Origin: Hellea sp.
Lineage (GTDB): Bacteria; Pseudomonadota; Alphaproteobacteria; Caulobacterales; Maricaulaceae
Assembly: GCA_029250925.1 (NCBI GenBank)
Contig: JAQXEH010000051.1
Span: 1 to 35,649, forward strand
Direction: 5' to 3'
DNA length: 35,649 nt
A program made the translations under genes and the position numbers. Shown here piece by piece: positions 1-7,394 of the stretch (position 1 is the first letter of the stretch; every line of letters starts with the position of its first letter). The notes beneath the pieces were generated by a model. The model made no database searches, had not been told where the DNA came from, and saw only the letters and a list, made by a program, of their open reading frames with translations.

Positions 1-689
1 TTTGAGCCAGGTATAGGGTTTACTGTTCCATCTTCGCTATATTTACCTTTACGAGCTCCTAATATAATTGCTCCTATTAGGGCAGCCCAACCCCCAGTAG
101 AATGAACGAGAGTTGACCCAGCAAAATCAGAGAAACCATATTTGCTATCAAGAAACCCTCCGCCCCATTCCCATGAGCCTACTATTGGATAAATTAGTCC
201 AGTTAAGAAAATTGTGAATATTATAAATGGCCAGAATTTTATTCTTTCTGCAACGGTACCTGACACTATAGAGGCTGTTGTTGCACAAAAAACCATTTGA
301 AAAAACCAGTCTGAATATGATGAATAGCCTGTTGCAACATCTTCTGAAGCAAAGCTCATTATTGCGAATTTACCAAAATAATCTCCTCCGCCATACATCA
401 ATTGATACCCTAATACCCAAAACATTAATCCTGCTACTGAATATAGGCTAATATTTTTAAGGCACTGCATTGAAACATTTTTTGTTCTCACAAAACCAGA
501 CTCTAGCATCGCAAATCCTGCCGCCATCCACATTACAAGAAAGCCACCAAGTAAAAATAGTAGTGTATTAAAGACAAAAGCATCATTAGCTGCCAAACTC
601 TCTAAGGTAAGGGCATCTTGTCCCCAAGCTAGCGCAGGTAGGCTCATTGCAATAGCCACTCCGCCAGAGATTTTTTTGAATAAACGCAT
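1..689 (-). CDS. amtB: Ammonium transporter AmtB, N-terminal part (runs off the left edge)
   Basis: This encodes about 229 residues of the N-terminal part of an Amt/Rh-family ammonium channel of the inner membrane, read leftward and cut by the window edge. The reverse-complement translation starts with a signal-like segment (MRLFKKISGGVAIAMSLPAL, then AWGQDA). It continues into Amt-specific blocks: MWMAAGFAMLESGFVRTKN in the first helix, the segment with CATTASIVSGTVAERIKF, and DFAGSTLVHSTGGWAALIGA, which carries the D-x-A-G-x-x-x-V-H signature before the first pore-histidine region. The ATG at 689 follows a GAAGGG ribosome-binding site. In many proteobacteria glnK, for the PII regulator, lies just upstream of amtB, but here the upstream neighbour is the divergent DUF952 gene, so any PII gene must be downstream or elsewhere. 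Family assignment is secure; the C-terminal half is not seen. Confidence 0.95.
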   Translation of the reverse strand, partial: MRLFKKISGGVAIAMSLPALAWGQDALTLESLAANDAFVFNTLLFLLGGFLVMWMAAGFAMLESGFVRTKNVSMQCLKNISLYSVAGLMFWVLGYQLMYGGGDYFGKFAIMSFASEDVATGYSSYSDWFFQMVFCATTASIVSGTVAERIKFWPFIIFTIFLTGLIYPIVGSWEWGGGFLDSKYGFSDFAGSTLVHSTGGWAALIGAIILGARKGKYSEDGTVNPIPGS

Positions 690-857
690 AAGAATTTCCC
701 TTCATAATTTATAACTACTAAAGTGATAGGCAATTTTTACAGGCATCTGTCAGGGGTAAATTATTTTTGGTAGATTTAAATTTATGATAGTATGTTTTCT
801 GTGCAAGATTATTTTATAATTGCTTTATTGTTGTGCAAATCACTCTATGGGTCTCGT

Positions 858-1211
858 ATGAGCAATAACATTATTTATAAAATATTTTTACAAATGGAAT
901 GGAATGAGATGCTCGCTAATAGTTATTTTTCTGGAAGCGTGGATGATAAACGAGATGGCTTTATTCACATGTCAACATTAACCCAACTAACCGAGACCTT
1001 ATCCAAACACTTCCACGATAAAGACAGTATAGTGATAGCTGCGGTTGATTCTGAAAAAAACTCTGAACTATTAAAATACGAGGTTTCTAGAGGAGGAAAT
1101 GAATTTCCTCATTTATATGGTCATTTAGAATTAAGCTCTATTATTAAATACTGGACCTTGTCACCCAATGATAAAGGTGCTTATGATTTGAGCATTATTG
1201 GAACGGATTAA
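858..1211 (+). CDS. DUF952 family protein
   Basis: This is a small cytosolic protein of 117 residues in the DUF952 family (COG3502). The start IIYKIF and the block DGFIHMSTLTQL are the family hallmarks; the end is less conserved. An open frame extends upstream to an ATG at 792, but family members begin a few residues before the IYKI motif. The ATG at 858 (MSNNIIYK) is therefore preferred, with GGG about seven bases upstream. The biochemical function of the family is not known. The gene ends two bases before pyrD, so the two are almost certainly co-transcribed; I recall DUF952-pyrD as a common pair in alphaproteobacteria, which is memory and not computed here. Confidence 0.85.
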   Translation: MSNNIIYKIFLQMEWNEMLANSYFSGSVDDKRDGFIHMSTLTQLTETLSKHFHDKDSIVIAAVDSEKNSELLKYEVSRGGNEFPHLYGHLELSSIIKYWTLSPNDKGAYDLSIIGTD

Positions 1212-1213
1212 AT

Positions 1214-2272
1214 ATGTCTATTTTGCATGAACTGGGAACTATTTTATTACGAAAGCTTCCTGCTGAAAATGCTCATAAATTAACAATAAAGGCCTTAGGT
1301 AAAGGTTTAGGACCAAAATCTAATACCTCAATTTCTTCAGACCTAGAAATTAATGTCGGGGGCTTAACCCTTCCTAACCCAGTGGGGTTAGCCGCTGGAT
1401 TTGATAAAGACTGCGAAGTTTCAACACCAATGCTTGCTGCAGGATTTGGTTTTGTGGAGTGTGGTACTGTTACTCCTTTAGCTCAATCAGGAAACCCAAA
1501 ACCCAGACTTTTTAGATTAGTTGAGGATAAAGCTGTTGTTAATCGAATGGGCTTTAATAATGCGGGCTTGGATAAATTTAAAAATAATTTAGAAAGACGA
1601 AAACTGAAAAACGGTCTTGTGGGGGCTAATTTAGGAGCAAATAAAAATAGTAAAAACCGTGTCGAAGATTACGCAATTGGACTTAAAGCTCTATGGGGCC
1701 TTTCTGATTATTTTACGATCAATATAAGCTCACCCAACACACCTGGTTTGAGAGATCTTCAAAATGAAAATGCCATGGATGAATTATTAGGCCGTGTTTC
1801 TGAAGTGCGGGCTGAACTTACTGGTGATAAGCCTTCCTTTCCAATATTTCTTAAGGTGGCTCCAGACCTTGGATTAGGTGAGATCGAACGTATTGTCGAG
1901 CAATCAAGATCTTATGGAATAAATGCTATAATTGTTTCGAACACTACAACAGCGCGTCCCTCATCATTAAAAAGTAGGCATAAAACTGAAAAGGGTGGAC
2001 TGTCAGGTCTACCACTTTTTGAATCATCCACAGAAATTTTAAGGCAGTTTTATGCAGCCGCAAAAGGGAAAATTGATCTTATTGGCGTTGGAGGAATTAG
2101 TAATGGCCAGCAAGCTTATGAAAAAATAAGAGCTGGAGCAAGAGCAGTTCAGATATATTCAGCCCTAGTATATGAGGGACCTGGGTTAGTAAATTCAATT
2201 AATGCCGATTTATTATCAAGATTAAAAGCTGATGGCTTTGGTTCGGTAGCTGAAGCCGTTGGAAAAGATTAA
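1214..2272 (+). CDS. pyrD: Dihydroorotate dehydrogenase (quinone), class 2
   Basis: PyrD oxidises dihydroorotate to orotate in pyrimidine synthesis and passes electrons through FMN to membrane ubiquinone. At 352 residues it has the usual class 2 length, with the extra N-terminal amphipathic region (residues 1-40) that docks on the inner membrane. Visible motifs are NPVGLAAGFDKDCE (about 55-68), NRMGFNNAGLD (110-120) and the catalytic loop INISSPNTPGLRDLQ (169-183), where a serine is the class 2 base. FMN-phosphate-binding glycines follow in the region LIGVGGISNGQQAYEKIRAG. The gene sits two bases after the DUF952 gene and converges on the lytic transglycosylase gene 24 bases downstream. No clear terminator is visible in that gap. 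Confidence 0.97.
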   Translation: MSILHELGTILLRKLPAENAHKLTIKALGKGLGPKSNTSISSDLEINVGGLTLPNPVGLAAGFDKDCEVSTPMLAAGFGFVECGTVTPLAQSGNPKPRLFRLVEDKAVVNRMGFNNAGLDKFKNNLERRKLKNGLVGANLGANKNSKNRVEDYAIGLKALWGLSDYFTINISSPNTPGLRDLQNENAMDELLGRVSEVRAELTGDKPSFPIFLKVAPDLGLGEIERIVEQSRSYGINAIIVSNTTTARPSSLKSRHKTEKGGLSGLPLFESSTEILRQFYAAAKGKIDLIGVGGISNGQQAYEKIRAGARAVQIYSALVYEGPGLVNSINADLLSRLKADGFGSVAEAVGKD

Positions 2273-2296
2273 GACAGGACTAACTCATAAGCGTTT

Positions 2297-3571
2297 TTAC
2301 TGTTTTAATAGGATATCTAAAATGTTTTTCTCTAAGTATCCGTCTTCCGGCATATCTACGTCTTTTTGCCATTGCTGAATGGCCCTCCTGCTATTTGGCC
2401 CTATAACGCCGTCTACTTCACCGAGTTCGTAACCTAATTCTTTTAGCTTTTGCTGAGCAGACGTTCTATCGGCTAATGATAGGAGTTTATCAGACCTTGG
2501 CCAATCTGCTGTAATTGTTACCTTTTCATTAAGAGAATTTGCAAGTGAAATAACAGCTAGTGCATAACTTGTTGAGTTGTTGTATTTTTTTATTACATCA
2601 AAATTTTTGAATATAAGTAACTTTGGACCTTTGTGGCCACTTGGAACAATAAGTTTGGCTTTTAAAGTTTTATGAATTTCGAGATTTCCGTGACCTGTCG
2701 TTTGGGTAACACCCAGATCCAGCCATTCATTTACAGTTTTTTGCGAGTTTTCAGTAACACTGAAATCGAAGCCTTGTTTAGTTTTTACTTCTATTACAAC
2801 TGGTTCTTCCCACCGCCACCCGTGCCTTGATAGATAATGTGCAGCTGAACTTAGTGCGTCTGATTTATTACTCCATAAGTCCTTGTTACCGTCATTATCA
2901 AAATCAATAGCATAGTCTCTAAACGTCGTTGGAATGAATTGCATCATGCCCATTGCTCCGGCCCATGAGCTTACCAATTGGTTTTTCTGCACAGACCCAT
3001 CACTCAATAAGCTTAACAGTGCAAGCAATTGTTGTTCTCCAAATTTGCTTCTTCTTCCTTCAAAAGCGAAAGTGGAAAGTGAGTTTACAGGATTATAATT
3101 TCCCATAATTTCTCCAAATGCACTTTCGAGTCCCCATATTGCTATTAAAACATGTTTGGAAACTTTATATTTATCTTCAATTTTATTTAGTAAGATTTCA
3201 TTTTCACGTAATTTTTCAATACCGTTTTTTAGTCGACTAGGGTTTTCTGCTCGATCAAGATACGACCATATAGGAGTGTTAAACTCTGGTTGTTTCCTAT
3301 CCCTTTCAAGCGCTTTTTCTTCGATTGCTGCGGGCAAAATAAAAGTTTCTGTAAGATCTTTTGAAAAGCCCATTTCAATCGCTTTTTGTATGAACTTTAG
3401 TTTCCAAATTTGAAAACTTTCTTCTCTATTTTTTGGAACTAATATTTGTAAATTATTTACAGTTGAAACTTTCTGGGAGTGATTTTTTTTGTCAAACCCA
3501 TTATTGTCAGCCTGTGCCAGCCCAGTGGACCCACATAAAAAAATAAAAAAACAAATCATCTTTGTTAGCAT
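2297..3571 (-). CDS. Lytic murein transglycosylase (MltB family) with C-terminal peptidoglycan-binding domain
   Basis: This periplasmic enzyme cleaves the MurNAc-GlcNAc bond of peptidoglycan, leaving 1,6-anhydro-MurNAc ends. Of its 424 residues, 1-21 form a signal peptide ending AQA. The SLT_2/MltB catalytic domain spans about 50-345 with the catalytic glutamate E149 in WGLESAFGEIMG, followed by the typical SSWAGAMGMMQFIPTTF block. A PG_binding_1 domain occupies about 370-424 (ELGYELGEVDGVIGPNSRRA). No lipobox is present, so it is predicted to be soluble in the periplasm rather than a lipoprotein as in E. coli MltB. It is divergent from dnaX and convergent with pyrD. Family assignment is firm; which MltB paralogue it is cannot be told. 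Confidence 0.93.
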   Translation of the reverse strand: MLTKMICFFIFLCGSTGLAQADNNGFDKKNHSQKVSTVNNLQILVPKNREESFQIWKLKFIQKAIEMGFSKDLTETFILPAAIEEKALERDRKQPEFNTPIWSYLDRAENPSRLKNGIEKLRENEILLNKIEDKYKVSKHVLIAIWGLESAFGEIMGNYNPVNSLSTFAFEGRRSKFGEQQLLALLSLLSDGSVQKNQLVSSWAGAMGMMQFIPTTFRDYAIDFDNDGNKDLWSNKSDALSSAAHYLSRHGWRWEEPVVIEVKTKQGFDFSVTENSQKTVNEWLDLGVTQTTGHGNLEIHKTLKAKLIVPSGHKGPKLLIFKNFDVIKKYNNSTSYALAVISLANSLNEKVTITADWPRSDKLLSLADRTSAQQKLKELGYELGEVDGVIGPNSRRAIQQWQKDVDMPEDGYLEKNILDILLKQ

Positions 3572-3640
3572 AATATATTTTTACCAAGTCTTAGCTTTAT
3601 TTTCATTGGTCAATTATATTTATTTATTTCTTTAAATAAA

Positions 3641-3656
3641 GTTAAAACAATTTAAC
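3641..3656. repeat. Short inverted repeat in the mltB-like/dnaX divergent promoter region
   Basis: The 129-bp gap between the two divergent start codons is very AT-rich and holds GTTAAA-ACAA-TTTAAC, a perfect 6-bp inverted repeat with a 4-bp centre. It could be a binding site near the dnaX promoter or a chance palindrome in AT-rich DNA. No convincing -35/-10 pair can be assigned, and no SRP RNA gene is seen here although ffs lies near dnaX in some bacteria. Confidence 0.2.
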
Positions 3657-3700
3657 TTCATTACTTTGCTAAAGACATCAAATATCTGTATAGGTTATGT

Positions 3701-5422
3701 ATGAATGTAAATTCCAATAAAACATATAAGGTTCTAGCTCGAAAATACCGTCCTAGAACATTTGAGGATATGATTGGCCAAGAGGCCATGGTTACTACAT
3801 TAAGAAACGCTTTTGAAGTCTCGCGTGTGGCTCATGCTTTTATGCTTACGGGTGTTAGGGGAATAGGAAAAACAACAACAGCGAGATTGCTTGCTAGGGC
3901 ATTGAATTATGAGAGTGATAGTATTGAAGGCCCCTCAGTTAATTTGATGGCCCCAGGTAAGCACTGTGACTTGATCATGAGTTCATCTCATATGGATGTA
4001 TTAGAAATAGATGCTGCATCAAGGACGGGTGTCGAAAATATGAGAGAACTTTTGGATGGGGTTCGTTACGCGCCTGCCTCTGCTCGTTATAAGGTCTATA
4101 TAATTGATGAGGTGCACATGTTGTCCACAGGTGCATTTAATGCCTTACTTAAAACCCTAGAAGAACCGCCAGACCACGCTAAATTTATTTTTGCTACTAC
4201 TGAAATACGAAAAGTGCCCATAACTGTTTTATCGCGATGTCAGCGTTTTGACCTCAGGCGTGTTGCATCTGAGGAAATAAAAACTCATCTTTCTGGTATT
4301 TGTAAAAAAGAGAAAGCTAATATTGCTGACGAAGGGCTATCGCTTATCTCCAGAGCAGCTGAAGGTTCTGTTCGTGATAGTTTATCTCTTTTAGATCAAG
4401 CTATAGTCCAAGCAGATATGGAAGGATCGATGGTCTCTGCAGAAAATATTAGAGTAATGTTGGGTTTGGCTAATAAAGCCAGAACTATTGAATTATTTGA
4501 ACTGGCTGCTCTAGGGAGCATAAAGGCCGCGTTGATTTTAATAAGGGAATTATACGACGGTGGCGCTGATGCAATTATAATGATGAAAGACTTGTTAGAT
4601 GTCTGTCATGAGGTAAGCAGGGCCAAAGTACTTGGCTCTGAAGCCCTATCCGACATGACTACGGATCAGGCGAATTTATTACAAGAAATATCTAAAAAAT
4701 TGACAGTTGGTCAGTTAACTAGAATTTGGCAAATTTTGATAAAATCATATGATGAGGTGAGGGTTGCCCCTCTGCCAATAGCGGCCGCTGAAATGGTTTT
4801 ATTAAAGCTATCTACGGCTGGACTACTTCCGCCGCCAGAGCTGGCAACAAAAATGATTAAAGAAATGAGTACTCAGAGTGCCGCCAAAGGAAAAACAGAT
4901 CAATTATCGGTATCTGGAAACTCGGTCAATGCAGGACATCCTAATCATTATTCTGCAACTGAAAGGGTTTTAAATACTGAGGCCATAAAAGAAATTTCTA
5001 CTCTTAAAAATACAATGTTAGTCCTTAACACGCTGGAAGAGATTGTGGAGGCTTTGCCAGACTCTGATATAATTTTAAAATCAAATATTAAAAGGTATGT
5101 GAAGCCTATTAAGGTCAAACAAGGAATGATTGTATATCAGCCCTCTGAGGGCGCACCCAAGGACTTATCTGGAAGTATTGTAACGGCATTAAAAAATCTA
5201 ACAGGAGATTTATGGGCGGTTTCTCCTGAAATCGATGGTGGGGGCTCTACGCTAAAGGAACTAGAAAAATTATCCCAAATTGCGCAAGATGAAAAAGATA
5301 AATCTCATCCAATTTTTATGCATTCATTGATTAGTAAGGCAGAGTTGATAAAAATTTATAACCTTGAGGATGAGCCTGGACGAAATAATGTTATCAAAGG
5401 GAATTTTGGAGAACAAGAATGA
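3701..5422 (+). CDS. dnaX: DNA polymerase III subunit tau/gamma
   Basis: DnaX is the ATPase of the clamp loader, which opens the beta clamp and ties the polymerase to the helicase. It has 573 residues. The AAA+ core shows Walker A GVRGIGKTT (51-59), Walker B VYIIDEVHM (132-140), the block NALLKTLEEPPDHAKFIFAT, the sensor region TTEIRKVPITVLSRC, and SVRDSLSLLDQA in domain II. The zinc-binding insertion between Walker A and B, which in E. coli holds four cysteines, here keeps a single one (C89, GKHCDLIM); a similar loss occurs in other alphaproteobacterial DnaX proteins. The C-terminal third is poorly conserved, as expected for tau. The ATG at 3701 has AGG six bases upstream. The stop codon overlaps the ybaB start as ATGA. 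Confidence 0.97.
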   Translation: MNVNSNKTYKVLARKYRPRTFEDMIGQEAMVTTLRNAFEVSRVAHAFMLTGVRGIGKTTTARLLARALNYESDSIEGPSVNLMAPGKHCDLIMSSSHMDVLEIDAASRTGVENMRELLDGVRYAPASARYKVYIIDEVHMLSTGAFNALLKTLEEPPDHAKFIFATTEIRKVPITVLSRCQRFDLRRVASEEIKTHLSGICKKEKANIADEGLSLISRAAEGSVRDSLSLLDQAIVQADMEGSMVSAENIRVMLGLANKARTIELFELAALGSIKAALILIRELYDGGADAIIMMKDLLDVCHEVSRAKVLGSEALSDMTTDQANLLQEISKKLTVGQLTRIWQILIKSYDEVRVAPLPIAAAEMVLLKLSTAGLLPPPELATKMIKEMSTQSAAKGKTDQLSVSGNSVNAGHPNHYSATERVLNTEAIKEISTLKNTMLVLNTLEEIVEALPDSDIILKSNIKRYVKPIKVKQGMIVYQPSEGAPKDLSGSIVTALKNLTGDLWAVSPEIDGGGSTLKELEKLSQIAQDEKDKSHPIFMHSLISKAELIKIYNLEDEPGRNNVIKGNFGEQE

Positions 5423-5751
5423 AAGATTTGATGGGCCTTATGAAGCAGGCAAAAGATATGCAAAAAAAAGTAGCTGCAGCACAAGAGAAAGTCTCAGATG
5501 TAATAGTTAAGGGTGAATCTGGAGGCGGATTAGTTCATATTGAATTAGTTGGGGGAGGCAATATGAAGTCTTTAAGCATCGACCCTTCTCTTTTTGGCTC
5601 AGGTCAAAGAGCGGATATCGAAATGGCTGAAGACTTAATTATTGCCGCATATCAAGATGCTAAGTCAAAATTAGATCAGGCGCAGGCTTCGATAATGAAA
5701 AGTGCTATGGGCGATATACCAATTCCTCCAGGTATGAACTTGTCTTTATAA
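5419..5751 (+). CDS. ybaB: YbaB/EbfC family nucleoid-associated protein
   Basis: This is a small (110-residue) DNA-binding protein that forms tweezer-like dimers on DNA. The sequence has the family layout: an N-terminal helix rich in Lys and Met (MKDLMGLMKQAKDMQKKVAA), a central beta segment with GESGGGLVHIELVGGGNMKSLSID, a second helix EMAEDLIIAAYQDAKSKLDQ, and the C-terminal GDIPIPPGMNLSL, close to the usual P-x-G-x-x-L ending. It overlaps the dnaX stop codon by four bases (ATGA), so translation is probably coupled. In most bacteria recR follows directly; here recR begins about 3.5 kb downstream, after two unrelated genes. Confidence 0.96.
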   Translation: MKDLMGLMKQAKDMQKKVAAAQEKVSDVIVKGESGGGLVHIELVGGGNMKSLSIDPSLFGSGQRADIEMAEDLIIAAYQDAKSKLDQAQASIMKSAMGDIPIPPGMNLSL

Positions 5752-5802
5752 GTTAAATTTAAATTAGGTTTCCTCCTTAACAGAAAGAGGTAAAAGGACT
5801 TC

Positions 5803-7383
5803 ATGAAGAGTGATGTATTAAAATCCGAGGAATTATCAAGTCAGAGTAAAAGCCGTACTCGACGCGGGCTTTTTGATGCATTCTTAGATGCAGCCAGAGT
5901 AAATGGGCCAAACACGGAAATAGTCGTTGATGGTGACGGAAGAAAGCTAAGTTATTCTGATTTAAGACGTGCTTCTTTTGCACTGGGAATGCCCTTAAAA
6001 AGACTTACTAAAGATAATGATAATATTGGAATACTGCTTCCTACTGGTGCTGGTGCTGCGATATCTTTTTTAGCCATTCATGCGGCTGGAAGAACACCAG
6101 CTATGTTAAACTTTACTTCGGGCATTAAAAATTTAAAAGATGCTGTGGCCACAGGCCCAATACCTATTGTTCTAACGGCCCATAAATTCGTTGAAATTGC
6201 TGATATTTCTGACTTAATAAATGAGTTATCATCCGTAGTAAAAGTAGTTTATCTTGAAGATCTTCAAAAAGAATTAAGCATTTTTAGCAAGCTAAGTGCA
6301 GTATTTGGGCCCATCTTCCCATTCATCTTCTCCCCGAGACCTTCGCCCGACGATAAGGCTGTAGTTTTATTTACATCAGGTACAGAGGGAAACCCTAAGG
6401 GAGTAGTGCTATCACATTCGAATATATTATCTAATATTGAACAAATAGAGCAGCATGTTGAACTTGAAGCAACTGACATATTTTTTAACCCCCTACCAAC
6501 TTTCCATTGTTATGGTCTTACTGCAGGAACTCTCTGGCCTATTTTTAGTGGTCGGAAAGTTGTATTGCATCCTTCACCTCTGCAAATAAAGACTATCGCC
6601 CAACGAATAGCTTCAACAAAATCAACAATACTTTTTGCTACCGATACTTTCTTAAATCAATATATGAGATCGAGCGCTGATGGCGGTCTAGCCTCATTGA
6701 GAATTACTGTGTGCGGGGCAGAAAAAGTTCGTGAAGAAACCCGAAAAGTAGCGGGGGAAAAGTTTGATATGCAAGTTCTGGAGGGGTACGGTGTTACCGA
6801 GTGTGCCCCTGTGCTCGCAGCTAACCAACCAGGTGATATTCATTCTGGTACAATTGGAAAAATGCTTCCAGGAATAGAGGCATGGCTTGAGCCAGTTGAA
6901 GGACTTGAGGGTGCTGGAAAGCTATGGGTGCGGGGGCCAAATATTATGAAAGGTTATATTACAAGTGCTAATCCAGGTATTGTAAAGCCTTTGGTCGATG
7001 GGTGGTATGATACAGGTGACATTGTTTCAATTAACGAAGACGGCCATTACGTAATCCGTGGGAGGCTTAAAAGATTCGCAAAAATTGGAGGAGAGATGGT
7101 TTCTCTTACAGTGGTTGAAAATTGTGCTTCAGCAGTATGGCCAGAATTTATGAATGCGGCTGCTATTCTTCCTGACCTTAGGAAAGGCGAGCAAATAGTT
7201 CTGGTAACTGATAACCCTGAAGCAAAACGAAGCGAACTACTTCGTTGGGCTCAAGCGCATGGCGTACCTGAGTTATCAGTTCCGAAAAAAATTATATCTA
7301 CTCAATCGATCCCTATTCTTGGGACGGGAAAGCTTGATTACAAAGCCATTACCCAGCTTGCCCAAGATTCTGTAATCGTTTAA
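5803..7383 (+). CDS. Stand-alone Aas-type AMP-forming acyl-ACP/acyl-CoA ligase
   Basis: This is a 526-residue member of the adenylate-forming ligase family. It shows the phosphate loop TSGTEGNPKG (191-200), ILFATDTFLNQYMRSS, the GYGVTECAPVLAANQPGD motif, DGWYDTGDIVSINEDGHY, RGRLKRFAKIGGEMVSL and the C-terminal lysine motif GTGKLDYKA. FATDTFL, GAEKVREETRK and FAKIGGEMVSL closely match the ligase half of Aas (acyl-ACP synthetase/2-acyl-GPE acyltransferase). The MFS and PlsC acyltransferase domains that precede it in many alphaproteobacterial Aas proteins are absent. It probably activates fatty acids for phospholipid repair or incorporation; the acceptor (ACP or CoA) is unknown. AAGGA lies seven bases before the ATG. 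It sits between ybaB and the ggt gene, all in one direction with gaps of 51 and 11 bases. Confidence 0.88.
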   Translation: MKSDVLKSEELSSQSKSRTRRGLFDAFLDAARVNGPNTEIVVDGDGRKLSYSDLRRASFALGMPLKRLTKDNDNIGILLPTGAGAAISFLAIHAAGRTPAMLNFTSGIKNLKDAVATGPIPIVLTAHKFVEIADISDLINELSSVVKVVYLEDLQKELSIFSKLSAVFGPIFPFIFSPRPSPDDKAVVLFTSGTEGNPKGVVLSHSNILSNIEQIEQHVELEATDIFFNPLPTFHCYGLTAGTLWPIFSGRKVVLHPSPLQIKTIAQRIASTKSTILFATDTFLNQYMRSSADGGLASLRITVCGAEKVREETRKVAGEKFDMQVLEGYGVTECAPVLAANQPGDIHSGTIGKMLPGIEAWLEPVEGLEGAGKLWVRGPNIMKGYITSANPGIVKPLVDGWYDTGDIVSINEDGHYVIRGRLKRFAKIGGEMVSLTVVENCASAVWPEFMNAAAILPDLRKGEQIVLVTDNPEAKRSELLRWAQAHGVPELSVPKKIISTQSIPILGTGKLDYKAITQLAQDSVIV

Positions 7384-7394
7384 GGGCAATTTTT

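Noticed and set aside
720-730. AAAGTGATAGG upstream of amtB, repeated exactly at 34235-34245 upstream of the rRNA promoter.
   Set aside because: A single 11-base match between two AT-rich gaps is weak evidence for a shared site; there are no further copies that I noticed.
735-760. Possible sigma-54 promoter (TGCCTG...TTGC on the minus strand) for amtB.
   Set aside because: The spacing is off by one and only three of six bases of the -24 element match.
3572-3700. A possible SRP (4.5S) RNA gene near dnaX.
   Set aside because: The gap is AT-rich and lacks the conserved GGAA/AGCA tetraloop domain; the dnaX-recR gaps also lack it.
4300-4325. TAAAAAAG run in dnaX that recalls the E. coli programmed frameshift producing gamma.
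   Set aside because: The codons are TGT AAA AAA GAG, so the run is not in the slippery A-AAA-AAG phase. A -1 slip would stop after four codons near residue 210, inside the AAA+ core, which is too short for a gamma protein.
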